Part shown: in pieces, positions 24,791 through 37,157 of the stretch
Layout: each line of letters begins with the position of its first letter
Numbering within the stretch: the first letter of the stretch is position 1
NCBI GenBank assembly: GCA_032622095.1
Contig: CP136062.1
Span: 135,322,960-135,386,959 of the forward strand
Direction: 5' to 3'
Source: Siphonodentalium dalli
Taxonomy: Eukaryota; Mollusca; Scaphopoda; Gadilida; Siphonodentaliidae
DNA length: 64,000 nt
Notes under the pieces: model-generated
What the model was told of the DNA's origin: nothing
Database searches by the model: none
The model's input: only the letters and a program-made list of their open reading frames with translations
Translations under genes and position numbers: made by a program

Positions 24791-24961
24791 TTAATATGCG
24801 CCCATGCAAGACAATATTGCAGATACCAGTTACTCTTATGCAGTTTAATTCCATTTATTGGAACACTCATCGTCATAGAGTGACATACAGAGTGAGAAAA
24901 TTGATTCAAATAAACTAAATAGGATATTGCATGGCGCGTTGTTGGTATACATTTACATATA

Positions 24962-25112
24962 CAGTAATGTCCTAAATAATCGACTCCTTAACCACAGCAG
25001 AATTAATGAGAGCTTTCCGATGAATGGCAACAAGCCATATTTCCGACTAAATCCTGAAAAGTTACCCATAATTCTGCTGTGGTTAAGGAGTTGATTATTT
25101 AGGGCATTACTG
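24962..25112. mobile_element. TA-flanked palindromic MITE, deleted copy 1
   Basis: TA dinucleotides flank the ends CAGTAATGTCC and GGGCATTACTG. The right arm is full length; the left arm lacks the segment between CAGCAGAATTA and GAGAGCTTTCC that the copy at 54383-54595 keeps. The TA target and CAGT end are typical of Tc1/mariner-type elements. No transposase. Confidence 0.85.
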
Positions 25113-25333
25113 TAGGTATAGAGTATTTGAACATAAGGTATGTACATGAATGTTTATATAATTTGGATATGAGTATGAAAACAGATAGTCATTGAATGTG
25201 TTGTTAGTTTGAAATGGTGGAGGGTCAGATCAAAAACAGATAGTGTTGGGTGTAATGAATGCAACAAAGTCCCACTCAAATGGCGTGAAACTATAGCTGA
25301 AACATTCGTGTTCTACACTGTTCGCACTATTAA

Positions 25334-25735
25334 CCCTTTACTCAACAGAAGGGCCCTGTGCCAATGCATTCTCTTATATATGCAAGTCGACCATAGGTCG
25401 CCTCGCATATATAAGAGAATGCATTGGCTTAACACATTAAAAATTATAAAATTGTTAAAGAATGTAAGAAAAAATGGTAAAAAGTGTTAAAAAAAGATTT
25501 TTTTTAGGCCAATGCATTCTCTTATATATGCGAGGCGACCTATGGTCGACTCGCATATATAAGAGAATGCATTGGCACAGGGCATAACTGTAACTATCAC
25601 AATGTGGTCAAGGGGCCGGTTCCAATGATATCCATATTTGTATGGTTTTATTGAGACAGACCCAAGATAATTTAGGCTGTTGAAGCTTTATTTGGCCGGT
25701 TTTGGCCGGTTTTGGCCGGTTTGTTGGGTAAAGGG
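25334..25735 (-). mobile_element. Four-hairpin TTAA MITE, copy 3 (inverted)
   Basis: TTAA at 25330-25333 and 25736-25739 flank CCCTTTACTCAACAGAA and its complement-type end GTTGGGTAAAGGG. Palindromes are at 25361-25427 and 25509-25575. It is in the opposite orientation to copies 1 and 2: its long arm, with three TTTTGGCCGG units, is on the right. Confidence 0.9.
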
Positions 25736-25856
25736 TTAAGCTGGAGACGGTTTGTTTTCCGTGCAAAGGGTATGGATATATATACTCTTATTCGTGCATC
25801 TACTTGCAAGTTTGTGTACCAGGTTGAGTTGTTTCTGCTTGCGTTGGTGCGGTTTT

Positions 25857-26222
25857 AGTTAAAGTGATGTGAAACACTCCGCTAGGGTGATCAAATAGAA
25901 ATTTAGAATAATCTTGCTCAAAGTAATCATTTGTTACGAATATTAATCCAAATTGACGATACACACCGTCATTCTTATATATTAATTAAATGCAATGACT
26001 CTCGATGACGAAATTATTTGTGTTGTCGCCGATAGTTGCGTCCCGAATCGAGATGTAAATATTTACAATTTGGCGTAGTTCAGACGATGTTTTCTATGGA
26101 GTGGTATGGTCGATTTCTTTGAAATTTTCAGCGATGTTAGTAGAATGCTACATTCCCCAGGTTGGCCTGAGCACTAACTTATCAGATTCACACACTCGAC
26201 AAAGTCCATAATATGTCTTTAG
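25857..26222 (+). repeat. 370-bp dispersed repeat, copy 2
   Basis: Aligns with 15538-15918 from AGTGATGTGAAACACTCC through GTCCCGAATCGAGATGTAAA to TCCATAATATGTCTTTA. Small indels separate the copies. It lies directly after the element ending at 25735. Confidence 0.8.
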
Positions 26223-26617
26223 ACTAACGCCCTGCGTGGGCGGTCTTTCCAACAGATCTGCCAATAAAAATTGAAACGCCGTGATATGTTCTATATGTTC
26301 TGTAACAGCAATACATCCCGATAAAATTCATCAAAAGCCGTGTGAAGAGGACGTGACGTGGTTTCACCCCTCCCTTCCAAACTTTGGCCAAAATTTTCAA
26401 CAGTTGGAAATTTCATACCTGACATGACGTTAGTTGGAAATTTCCGATCAAAAGAAGGTTGAATATGTTCCAACCCAGGGCTGCGAATGCAATTTCACGA
26501 CTATGATATTTCGGTGTGTTTTAAGCGGCGCGGGTGGAATTACCAACACCAATGTGGACATCCCTCTCCGACAGACACCAATTATTTTGAAAATGCATGG
26601 TCAAATACATGAACATA
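26223..26617. other. No gene; dispersed GGAAATTTCC motif
   Basis: Contains two copies of GTTGGAAATTTC about 40 bp apart. The motif recurs at 29200-29330, 29795, 32240 and 60520-60640, so it belongs to a dispersed, poorly defined repeat. Confidence 0.4.
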
Positions 26618-27474
26618 TCAAGATTAAATACGACATTTGACAGTTGAATGCCTCATAGTTTTGTTCGATTTTGTTACATCACGGTACTGTTCAGGCGGTC
26701 AAAATATAAATGGGTTAAAGGTACCGATGTCCTTCGCGATGGGTATTGCTGTTTTTTTTTAAAGTTACATCTGTTAAAACCGCCATAAACAGAAAGATTA
26801 TTAAAATATAGGCACATTTTGTTCTTATATGTATACCAATCATATACAAATATCGCATAAATCGCATGTTATTTTCAAAATCGTACGCCTTGTTATTAAA
26901 TACAATAATACCTTGTAAATATATATGATACAGTATAATGCGTATATTGTGCGATATATATGCAAAACACTCAACACCAGGGAGACCATAATAATGAACT
27001 TTATAGTTAAAATTAACACCATATTGTTTGCAACATACCGATATAGCGCTCGCTATATAATCCTCGCGACTCAACATTTCGGTGTTGAATTGCTCCTGTG
27101 AATCACTCTCCCACTCTCGGTGTTGAGTGTTTTACTTATCGCACACTCTTTAGGTGTTGTATATAAACAAATACTCGGATCACACAAAGTGTGTTTTTGT
27201 GGGTAATATCGCATTCATGCTATCATTATACTATACTATTAGTATATTCTTGAGGAAATTCATAATTGGTAACTTTAATTTCTAAATTATAACCTACAAC
27301 CGAGGTCATCTGTACCTTTAACCCTTTCTGTACAAAATGGTTTCTCCCACGCAGTTATAACGAATATATTGGAAGGGTTTCTAAGATTAAATAATGCACT
27401 AAACAGTTAAAGCCTCATTGTTTTGCTTGATTTTGTTATATCACGGTACTGCTCAGGGGGTCGAAATATAAATA
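26618..27474 (+). repeat. Direct repeats of about 92 bp bracketing a TTAA element
   Basis: 26618-26710 and 27383-27474 match (AAGATTAAATA, then ACAGTT.AA.GCCTCAT and TCACGGTACTG.TCAGG and AAATATAAAT). Between them lies the family A element at 26719-27317 plus one family C end. This is either a duplication or two copies of one repeat. Confidence 0.7.
26719..27317. mobile_element. TTAA-flanked element, family A copy 2
   Basis: TTAA at 26715-26718 and 27318-27321. The ends AGGTACCGATGTCC and GGTCATCTGTACCT are inverted. The interior shares CACTCAACACC, GGTGTTGAAT, GAGTGTTTTACTTATCGC and CACACAAAGTGTGTTTT with 50350-50600. No coding capacity is seen. Confidence 0.8.
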
Positions 27475-27715
27475 ACCCTTTCTATACTAAATGGATTCTC
27501 CCATGCAGTCATAAAGTATACACTGGAAGGGTATATTATTCATTTTGAGGGATGTTCATGCAGGAAATATGAGAAGACGACAGACAATATGAAGTGTAGC
27601 AGGGGTCCTATTAATTTGTGTGATTTTTTCAGATAATAAGTTCCACAAACAACCTAGTGTCGTGTGTTGAACTTATAATCTGAACATTTCCTAATGAATA
27701 ACTACTCGTCAATGT
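27322..27715. mobile_element. Family C MITE fragments
   Basis: One C-type end (CCCTTTCTGTACAAAATGG) starts directly after the TTAA at 27318-27321. A second (CCCTTTCTATACTAAATGGA) starts at 27476 and leads to the hairpin TCAGATAATAAG at 27629 and the opposite end region GAATAACTACTCGTCAATG. The two ends suggest one element was inserted beside or into another. Confidence 0.6.
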
Positions 27716-29040
27716 ATGTTCTTGTCTGTAGTATATAAAACATTAATATGAGAGATACTCGTATGTGGACTTTATGTGGGATAGAAAGGCGTATTTAAGG
27801 CGTGATTGTGCTTAAGTTTCCAAATATCGTCGAGAAAATGGCAGTGGTACTGATTAAAACCTGACATCTCAGCTATTATGTTAACACTAAGAACTGACCA
27901 TATACCAAAATGAAGTTCTCAGTGGTGTAACGACAATCGATTAGTAATGGCAGAAGTTGGCTCCTGGAAGTCTGAGATTTGGCATTGGTACGATTTCACC
28001 AATAATATAATGTCTTCTGTGGAGTAATGTTCACATACTTCAATTCCATTTTAACAAATTCAAGAAAACCGGACCGGATTGTTCATTTAATTGGTGACCA
28101 AAGTGGATAGTTTTATCTTGAAAAGTTGGCGCGCAACTTTGACCCTTCACCTGTGACAATTACAGAAAGCAAACTGGATAAAGAATAGCAGATGCCGTAA
28201 CAGTCCAAGTCGACTTTAGATATATCAAGATCGTCACTATTCGTCCTCGTCGTTGTCGTCGTCAATATTATCACCGTCGTCGCTGCCATAATCACCATCA
28301 TCGTCGTTGTTGGTATTAATACTGTGATTTCAGGGACATTATACAGTTGTCGCCCGCTGTCGATGTGCAGCTCCGATGGAGACATTCCGTTCTCGAGCGG
28401 GTGACAAATCTCGATGTCTCCCGAGAAAAAGGGCAACAACTGTTTTGTTATCCGATTATACCACAGGAAAAAATCCTTGCCATCCACACGCACGATGTTG
28501 CACTGAGTCACGAGTGCTATTTTTCCCGATTATGTATATTTTCAGTAACTACTTATCGTCCTATAGGATTTCTGTTCCATAAACGATAGTCAAGCCGTTA
28601 AGCGTTTGATAATCAGTGTTAATTTACGATCATTTTGGTGGTAAAATCGTCAATATCGGTCCATGCAATGTAAACCAATAAGCCATAATGTATGTTATCG
28701 CCTTCTGCAATGTGGCATATTCAATATTCGCGACAAACGTATGCATTACGTTGTCCACCAGCAAACATTTATAACCAACCAACCTCAAGGGATCCACTCT
28801 TTCAATCTTGCACCATAATGTCGACATGAATCACCGAGATGTTTCGAAGTAAAAAAGGACATGATAACGCTTGTCCGATAAAAGTATCAACTTAAAAGTT
28901 CGAATATTAGTTTTCACTAAATATATGCAAATTAGCAAACACTGGTGTGCTTTGCGAATCCGTGGGGTATATAAGATCTATGATTTTAGTACATCGTAGT
29001 TTTGTCAAATAGATGAGTTACTGCAGTGTGTGTTTGGAGA
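27716..29040. other. Gene-free; GTC-rich microsatellite and an ambiguous exon-like segment
   Basis: 28226-28322 is a degenerate CGT/CAT trinucleotide tract. On the plus strand it is followed by a pyrimidine-rich ..GATTTCAG ending at 28332, and then by open sequence to about 28590. The minus strand is also open here (132 codons, 28113-28511). Neither translation matches a family I know. I do not call a gene. Confidence 0.35.
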
Positions 29041-29825
29041 TATTCTTGCAATGTAACATCAGGCGGGCGACAAAAACAATGTCTCCCGGCTCAGCGGGCG
29101 ACAGTGTGATTTGTCGCCCGGCTCAGGACATGGGTCGAAAATAGGGACTCTTTGCCTTCGTGGGCCGTGTGGGGGGGGGGAACCTCAGAGTTTCCAACTG
29201 CACTCCTTGAACATGCAGACCCAAGTCTTCAAGTCGGGGAATTTCTATCTGCACCCCTTTGGTTGACATTTTCCAACCGGTATATACCTCAGACTTCACA
29301 ACTGTTGGAAATTTCCAGACTGCACCCCATAATAACCATTTTAGTTCGAAAAAGTTCACAGAAAATAAGAACAAAATGGGCCTACATGCAGTTGGTAAAT
29401 ACTGGTGTGAAAATCAAGTTATTGGAATAATTTGAACACAATTCCAAATGCTGTAGTGCCAGGCACGGCCCTAATTCTGGACAACAGTGTTGAACATTTT
29501 CACCAAATTGAGACCAAATCAGATGTCGTTACTTCCATGTAATACGGATCGTTGCCGTGGACTGAGCATGTCGTGGACGCACTCTTAAGGGTGTGTGAAG
29601 TCTTGCGTCACGGATGACTGTGATCACAACATGATCACTGGTATAGTACTCTGATAATGGGCAATTCACTACGAGTTCTGTCTGATTAGGACAGGTAAAA
29701 AAAAATAATCCACTATCTGCAGACCAAAGCTATCTATGTCGCACAACTAGAACGTGCCTATATATGGTATCCTTGGGGTGGGGTGGGGGGGGTCCACATG
29801 TGAATTTCCAGCTGCACACACCTCA
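29041..29825. other. No gene; GGAAATTTCC-type dispersed repeats
   Basis: Several GGAAATTTCCA/CTGCACCCC blocks at about 29186-29330 and 29795-29820, with G runs at 29170 and 29785. A short internal GCGGGCGACA/TGTCGCCCG symmetry lies near 29063-29120. Confidence 0.4.
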
Positions 29826-30786
29826 CCCCCTATACGTGGCATCGCCAAACCCGAGGGTATCGCCAAACCCGAGAAAATGGGAAAGTCATTTTCACGTATA
29901 AGATATGGGGATATGTTTGTTTCTCATCGTAAAAAAAGACAACGAACAACGTATGTGTATGTCCACATGAAGCAGAAGTATTTATCCACCCGCTGTCAAT
30001 CAGTTTTCACAGATCAAACCATTTAATATTTTTTGGCGAATTTTTTCAATAGTGTTTTTGCTTTTGCTCACTCAAATTTTCGAGAACATCCACCAACTAG
30101 TATAGTTCCTGGACTTCCACGTTGCCAAAAACTAATGCCGGTATATAGTTGAATCTGTCAATGAAGCATAGGATTGAACAGAATTTAAAAATTCAGTGTC
30201 GTTCTCAATATGCGTGCGATATGGAGGGACCACTGTCGGCCCAGAAGGATGTTAACGTCGCAGACGAAGATGTCACCAAACGCCGATCTTCTGTGCAGTA
30301 AATATGCGTAGTACTTAAGTTCTGATGAGTTTTCGAGTGTTTTTATGTGTATCTGAGACTGATCAATTGGACTGCGAATGCCATCTGAAATATGAATCCA
30401 TTTATTATTACCAATAGCAGTAAGTATGTTGTATATATAGTATGTATATACCCACATGGTAAATCGATAACCTACGGACCATTCTGGGTTCCTACATGTA
30501 ACTGTTAATTGCTTTATGTCGTTACTTTCAATGGTGTATTGGCAATCGAATTGTGTATACGTTACACCACTTATATTCGAATGCCAGCCACTCCGGCCCC
30601 GATGCACCAAAACCCCACCCATGCAACCAACGCGCAATTACGAACGAATACCACAGTCTGACGCACCAACCAACACCAACGTACGTCCATGCAGCGAAAT
30701 ACACGAGGGAAAAGCAACATGCACACACCATATACCCCACCACAACAAACCAAACCCACAACACGCACCCATCCCCATGTGCCACG

Positions 30787-30839
<53 letters not shown>

Positions 30840-32047
30840 TGTGTACTAATATTTAGACTGTGCCATACGGAACACGTCCGGCGATAGGAGAATAAACGCT
30901 GAGTCTGATTTTGTTTATACATGCATGGTGTTGTAGCTTGGTACGCTGACTACATGTGCTACATAGACACAATAAAGAGGTGACAGGCCACAGATAAGAA
31001 GGCACACAAGTGTGCCACACATAATACATTGTGATCATATGTGTACGGATGTTTAGGGTTAAAATAGAATCGTTACAATATTATCTGATGACTCTTAAAT
31101 AAGCCAGAATTGTATAATTTGTAGCTATACGATATATGTATATTCGATAAGATGATTCGGTTTCATTGTCGCGTAACGGTCTACTCGAATTGGAACGAGT
31201 CATAAAGTCTGTAAATTAAACATGGTTATAACAAATCGTTGATACGTCGTAGCGTTTCGTCCTGCATGTGTGGTCTATATACAAACTCCAAGCATGTTAA
31301 TACTAAACGAATATCCGGTTAGCTGCATGCATACGAACGACAGCATTCACGTGCATGTGGTCAAGGCATCGCGTTATCATTCATTCACCTTTGTGATATC
31401 GCAAATCTGAATGCTGAGATGGATGTTCAATTAATTTCAATTGAAATACATTCGTAATATATATGTACACAATATTTCGAATATGTTATGGATTCATATT
31501 TCAGATGACATTCGCAGTCCAATTGATCAGTCTCAGATTCACATAAAAACACTCGAAAACTCATCAGAACTCCTTAAATACTACGCATATTTACTGCACA
31601 GAAGATCGGCGACGTTAACATCTTTCTGGGCCGACAGTGGTCCCTCCATATCGCACGCATATTGAGAACGACACTGAATTTTTAAATTCTGTTCAATCCT
31701 ATGCTTCATTGACAGATTCAACTATATACCGGCATTTGTTTTTGGCAGCGTGGAAGTCCAGGAACTATACTATAGTGGGTGGATGTTCTCGAAAATTTGA
31801 GTGAGCAAAAGCAAAAACACTATTGAAAAAATTCGCCAAACAATATTAAATGGTTTGATCTGGGAAAACTGATTGACAGCGGGTGGACAAATACTCCTGC
31901 TTCACATGGACATACACACACGTTGTTCGTTGTCTGTTTTACGATGAGAAACAAACATATCCCCATCATATATATACGTGAAATTGACTTTCCCATTTTC
32001 TCGGGTTTGGCGATACCCTCGGGTTTGGCGATACCACGTACACGGGG
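29826..32047. repeat. Large inverted repeat, arms about 570 bp, loop 1.1 kb
   Basis: 29826-30401 and 31488-32047 are inverted copies through their full length, for example ATCGCCAAACCCGAG (twice in each arm), GTTTGTTTCTCATCGT and ATTGATCAGTCTCAGAT (right arm) with its complement. The left arm has 22 extra bases at about 30258-30280. Parts of both arms are open (WIHISDDIRSPID-type in the right arm) but match no known family. The loop carries a (TA)n tract and an A/C-rich strand. The form suggests a foldback element or inverted duplication. Confidence 0.85.
30789..30836. repeat. (TA)n microsatellite
   Basis: About 24 uninterrupted TA units, preceded by roughly 200 bp in which the plus strand is strongly A+C rich (about 30580-30785). 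Both lie in the loop of the large inverted repeat. Confidence 0.95.
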
Positions 32048-33344
32048 GTGCACCTCCTTGAATCAGACCAGTACCACGAAGCTTGTATAATTCCAGTTGC
32101 ACACCTTCCATTGATCCATTTAGCTTTTGCTGCATCGGGGCAGGACCAGAACCATGGTCGGCCCGGTGTGAGAATTTTGAAATATGAACATGAACATCGC
32201 AAAATCATAGCATCTAGATTGGACTCAATCTTTCCAAGTGATGGAAATTTCCAACCTGACACCCCCTCTAATATCGACGAACTGTACACGAGCATTGGCC
32301 ATTGATAAAGAAACACGACGCGATATTTCAGAAAGCGTTGACTCCGTATCAAAAACTGTGTCACCCTGCGATTCCTTGCTTCTGGTTGCGAACAGATTGT
32401 CTGATTTCGTATTCAGATATATACAAAGTGGTCCCACATCTTTACTCGACCATGTACCATCTGACCACCTTCGCGAACCATCTGATGCCATGAGATAGTT
32501 TAATAGATATGTAGGTTGAACTGACAAAGAATAAGCAGATACCCCGAGTAATGATTAATCATATCATTGCCTGTCGCAAGGCCTCGGTGTTGACATGAAT
32601 TTTAACGGATGTGATTTTTGCTCACACGAAATATTACCGTTTTCTTTCTGTGTGCATTTCTGTATCTACCCGTTTACACGTGTGTGTATGTAGAATTGTA
32701 CACAGATCTACACCAATGTAAACACACCCTAAGATTAAGAATATTTACCTCCTTTGTGGGGATTCACAACAACCCGTATCTCCTCGTCCTTGCATATATC
32801 ATATCATGTATTTCCGCAAAGCTCGTTCGGCACGTTCTCGCTATATTCACAACACAATAATTGTTTCGTGAATATGTTCGTTGAATTAAAGTCCATGTTA
32901 AGTAATAAGGACGATATTATGAATTTATACCGCATTAGTTTTTACATTCGCGCACTACTATTTTTCCATCAGTATCTAAAACGCTATCTCTTTCGGCCAT
33001 GACACTACATCCAACAACAACAGGAACAACGACGACGACGACAAACATTAGTGCTACCCAAACTGGTTTAAAAGATAAATTTCCTGTTTAATACAAGCGA
33101 TGAGATACGCCATCTCAAATTTGAAACCGATGGGTGTGCGAACAATAGTACTGTGCGAGTGTATATATGGGCACGGTAGCCCAAATCGAGGATGTAGCTA
33201 GCCCAAGTTCCATTCGACGTAAACCAGCTTGTGATATATATTTGTCCCCTCAATCATTTTAAGCCTTCTTTGGCATCGTTGTTCCTCTTGGGTCATAACA
33301 ATTAAGCCGTATCCCGATGTTCTAAATTGTTCGACAACAGGAAA
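32048..33344. other. No gene seen
   Basis: Short overlapping open frames on both strands at 32225-32527 have no recognisable content. A CAACGACGACGACGAC run is at about 33027. Confidence 0.4.
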
Positions 33345-34405
33345 CAATTATTTCGTATTTGCCCGCAAAAAGTGGCGTCGCTAAATATAGAAAAGAGGAG
33401 TTGCAAGGGTAATAAAATTATCGTAACCCTTTGCAAAATTGATATTGTTCTGGAAAAAATGTCGTCGCTATACAGAGAAGACAGGTTTTACAAGGGTAAT
33501 AACAATATCTTATCCCACTCGTAAAATTTATATTACCCTGCAAAAAATGTCGTCGCTATATAAAGAACATAGGTTTTACAAGGGTAATAACAATCTCGTA
33601 TCCCCCTTATAAAATTGATATTACCCGGCAAAATATGTCGTAGCTATTTTGGGAAAACAGATTTTACCAGTTTAATAACAAACTCGTACCCCTTTGTAAA
33701 ATTGATATTTCCCTTCAAAAAATGGCGCCGTATAGAGAATGCAGGTTTTACAAGGGTAATAACAATCTCGTTACCCCTTGTAAAATTGATATTACCATGC
33801 AAAAATTTCGTCGATATATAGAGAAGATAGGTTTTACAAGGTTAATAACAATCTCGTACCCCCCCCCCTTGTAAAATTGATATCACCACGCATAAATTTC
33901 GTCGCTATATAGAGAAGACAGGTTTTACATGGGTAATATAAATCTTGTATCCCCTTGTAAAATTGATATTACCGTGGGGAAAAATGTCGCTTTATAGAAA
34001 AGACAGGTTTTCCAAGGGTAATAACAATCTGTTATCCCCCTTGTAAAATTTATATTACCATGCAACAAATGTCGTCGCTATACAGAGAAATAACAATCTC
34101 GTATCCCCCCTTGTAAAATTGATATTACCCTGCAAAAATATGTCGCTATATAGAGAAGACATGTTTTACAAGGTAATATAACAATTGGGTATCCACATTG
34201 TAAAACTGATATTACCCTGCAAAAAATGTCGTCCCTATATAGAGACGACCTGTTTTAAAAGGGTAATAACAATCTGGTATCCCCCTTGTAAAATTGATAT
34301 TACCCTGCAAGAAGTGTCGTCCTAAATAGAGAAGACAGGTTTTAAATGGGTAATAACAATATCGTATCCCCCTAGTAAAATTGATATTACTCTTCAAAAA
34401 GTTTG
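33345..34405 (+). repeat. 88-bp satellite, about 12 units, each able to form a hairpin
   Basis: The marker GTCGTCGCTATATAGAGAAG or variants recurs near 33369, 33460, 33548, 33635, 33722, 33806, 33898, 33985, 34069, 34140, 34227 and 34314. Most units contain TTTTACAAGGG and, about 15 bases on, CCCTTGTAAAA, with GGTAATA and TATTACC outside or overlapping. Some units are shortened. The short open frames over it are by-products of the repetition. Confidence 0.9.
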
Positions 34406-36843
34406 AAAGCCGAAAGTACATTCCTGGTGTGTTTGGTTATTGTGATACGCTTGCCTCATTTACTTAGGTTGCACGGTTCATTTAACACTACTATTCTAAG
34501 GTACACTGCTCTAGTTTATACCCACTAACAGATAGTTTCCAAAAGTAAACGAGACCAGTAAGTATTTATCGAAAAATAATGAAAACAGCTATATATTCCC
34601 TTCACCGTACAAGCAGTCTTACAAAATATAGTTACTTTTCTTGGCTCGTTTCCGCGCTATATATATGTGGGAATATCTTGTTAATAGAGACCGGGGGTAA
34701 ATACATTTCATGGCTTGTTGATGGGTGACACGGTGTGGTATGCCCCCATGTAGTGTGAGATTTTCCGTCAATTTAAAATCGACTTTATCTTATAAATCAA
34801 TACAGAACGAAATATTTATCTCAATGTTCTATGGTTCATTTTGGGGGAAAAGTCACGCACTGAATTCTGTTTCTAACTATATCCGTTTCTTTATTCCCCA
34901 CATACAGCCGAACATTTTGATATATAACATAATTATAACGACAGGCTAATGTCCCAGTCCATATACTCTTAAACTTTTTTTTCAGGATTCAAAATCCTGT
35001 TTTCACTGGTTTTATATGTAACCGAAAATCCCAATTCTCTATTAAAACCTCAATTCCCCCCTCGAAATCCCCATAACCACGACACTTGACAGAATATGTA
35101 TAGATTAATCATGTCGAAAGCATAATTATAGCTGTATAAATAAAGATAGGTACATGTATTGCTATATAATTGCATCCATTAGCGACGTATACATTCCGTT
35201 TTTTTCTGTGGATTCCTGAATTCTCTCACGTATTTCACCAAAAAGGGTGATTTTTACCCCAAAATTAACGTTAGAACATTAAGATAGAACACGAAGCACG
35301 TACAACTTGTGATCATGATCATAGTCTATACAGTTATGGTGACTTTCCAACAACAAATAACGTGAACTGTTATACCTACAGCTCAATTCCAGTTTTCACT
35401 GATATTACATGTATATACGAAAAAAGTGGTTTCCACAAAACATCTCACTTTTCACAGATTTTTTGTTTCTGGCTAATTCAGTGTTCATATTCCCCATATC
35501 AGTGCGATCATTTTGATATATTATGCGTCTTGTTGGTCGGCGAAATGATTCAACTAAAAAAAATAAGGATCCATAGAGGTCACTTCACGAGATCAAATTA
35601 ATTCGTATTGTTTTGAAATTATGCAAACGTGAAAATATATGTCACATACTATTATCTCTTTGAATTGTCAACTCGTGTGGCGTTCCGAATACATATCAGA
35701 CGCTTAATTAAACCCGATATAGAACGGTATATAGGGAAGATGTATCGACGAATATATCCCTACAAATGTCACAGGCTGGTTTACATCGAAGGAAACTTGG
35801 ACAAGGAAGTGTAGCTATATGTGGGGGGGGGGTCTCCATATTTCATACTGTATGCATATATTTTGTACGTATATATGCCCACAGCATGCCCTTTTTTCTT
35901 TCTGGTATCTGCGGAAATTATATATCCGTAATCTACTAACTCTTAAAGATAAAATTATTTCATTTCATAATTCAACAGTTCGAAAAATAAAACTTCGGTT
36001 TATTATAAGCTAATCAGATCTAATGTCACAACGACAGTAACGCGTCACCATACTACATTTCAAATGCCCGTGAATATCTCCATTTTCGCGACAGAAAGAT
36101 TAAAACATTGCATTTCAATATTCCGAAACGATGAGGTGCAAAGGTTTCCCAAATTTAGTTCACATCCGATTCCAAGAAATATTTATTTTAGATTTATTTT
36201 AAAAAGTCAGCCGAATTTAACGCGTATGTACACGGCAGAAGGCTTAGCCGTTCTACCATGTTGCCAATGAAATCAACACGGGTTGTATAGATTCTCATCC
36301 GACTCATCCTTCGTGAAATTGACATGTGTTATTTCTATCGATGTTTCCTTGTAAATTTCGCCTGAATGATACTTTATTTTAGAAAAAAAATTGGAAGAGC
36401 GCTCCACTGAAACACTTTTCTCCGACCGCGGTCGGCAGCGGTCGCATCCTGATTGTAGCCCGAGTGCCGGATTGCAAAAACAAACTATACATCCGGTGAC
36501 ATCGCGAAAGCACCATGTACAAATGCAGTTGTTTACATAATAGCGTTGCCATGTACAGTTGACAAAATACAATTACAAAATAGACTCAATGCTGTAGCAT
36601 GTTTGGCCAACTTCTAAAGAATTGAATTGAATTTCTTCCTTGAACGAAAATAGCATCCAGTTCTATCTAAAATAAACATTGAAGAAGGCGCCCCATTCGT
36701 GAATTTAAAAATGTTGATGAAAAAAAAAGTGGTTTAAAAAAACTAACAACAATTTTGTTCATGTAGGTCGATAGACAGTTTGACAGGAAATATAAAAAAC
36801 ACTGCATTATCTAGACCATGATCCCAACTAGGGTATGTGCTCA
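34406..36843. other. Gene-free; one diverged repeat pair
   Basis: 34830-34945 and 35440-35550 are related (TTCAT..TTCCCCA.AT and ATTTTGATATAT). A perfect 14-bp palindrome CCGACCGCGGTCGG lies at 36422-36435 in otherwise AT-rich DNA. A 99-codon cysteine-containing minus-strand frame at 36273-36572 was not recognised. Confidence 0.4.
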
Positions 36844-37157
36844 GTCTACCACCTGAAATCATGACTGTCTGCGAGAAAATAAATAAAACATTTTTCATTG
36901 CAAATTTTTGTTTTTTGGCAGCCATTTGCAGCGCTAATTTATTTTTGCAGGCATTTTGTCGAAAAAACGATATGGTGCCATAATATGAATAGAAAAAACC
37001 ACATAAAGTGCATCTGTGCCATAGCTAACTACATGCGAAGTAAAATCTCTGTAGTTCCACCTGTAAAACTCATGCAATTATCTTGCAAAAATTAATCATA
37101 CAGGTGTTTGAACGCAAATTATTTTCTCGCAGACAGTCCTGATTTCAGAAGGTAGAT
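36844..37157. mobile_element. 314-bp MITE with about 40-bp terminal inverted repeats
   Basis: 36844-36883 and 37119-37157 are inverted (CTGAAATCA.GACTGTCTGC then GAGAAAATAA). The interior is AT-rich and non-coding. The superfamily is unclear because the exact ends and target duplication are uncertain. Confidence 0.75.

Noticed and set aside
28113-28511. 132-codon minus-strand open frame with poly-Thr run
   Set aside because: The Thr run comes from a trinucleotide microsatellite; the remaining sequence matches nothing known.
30185-30637. 150-codon minus-strand frame and its mirror at 31441-31665
   Set aside because: Both are readings of the arms of one inverted repeat. Reappearance reflects duplication, not independent conservation.
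33345-34405. CRISPR-like array
   Set aside because: Whole 88-bp units repeat with drift; there are no short identical repeats separated by unique spacers, and the host is an animal.
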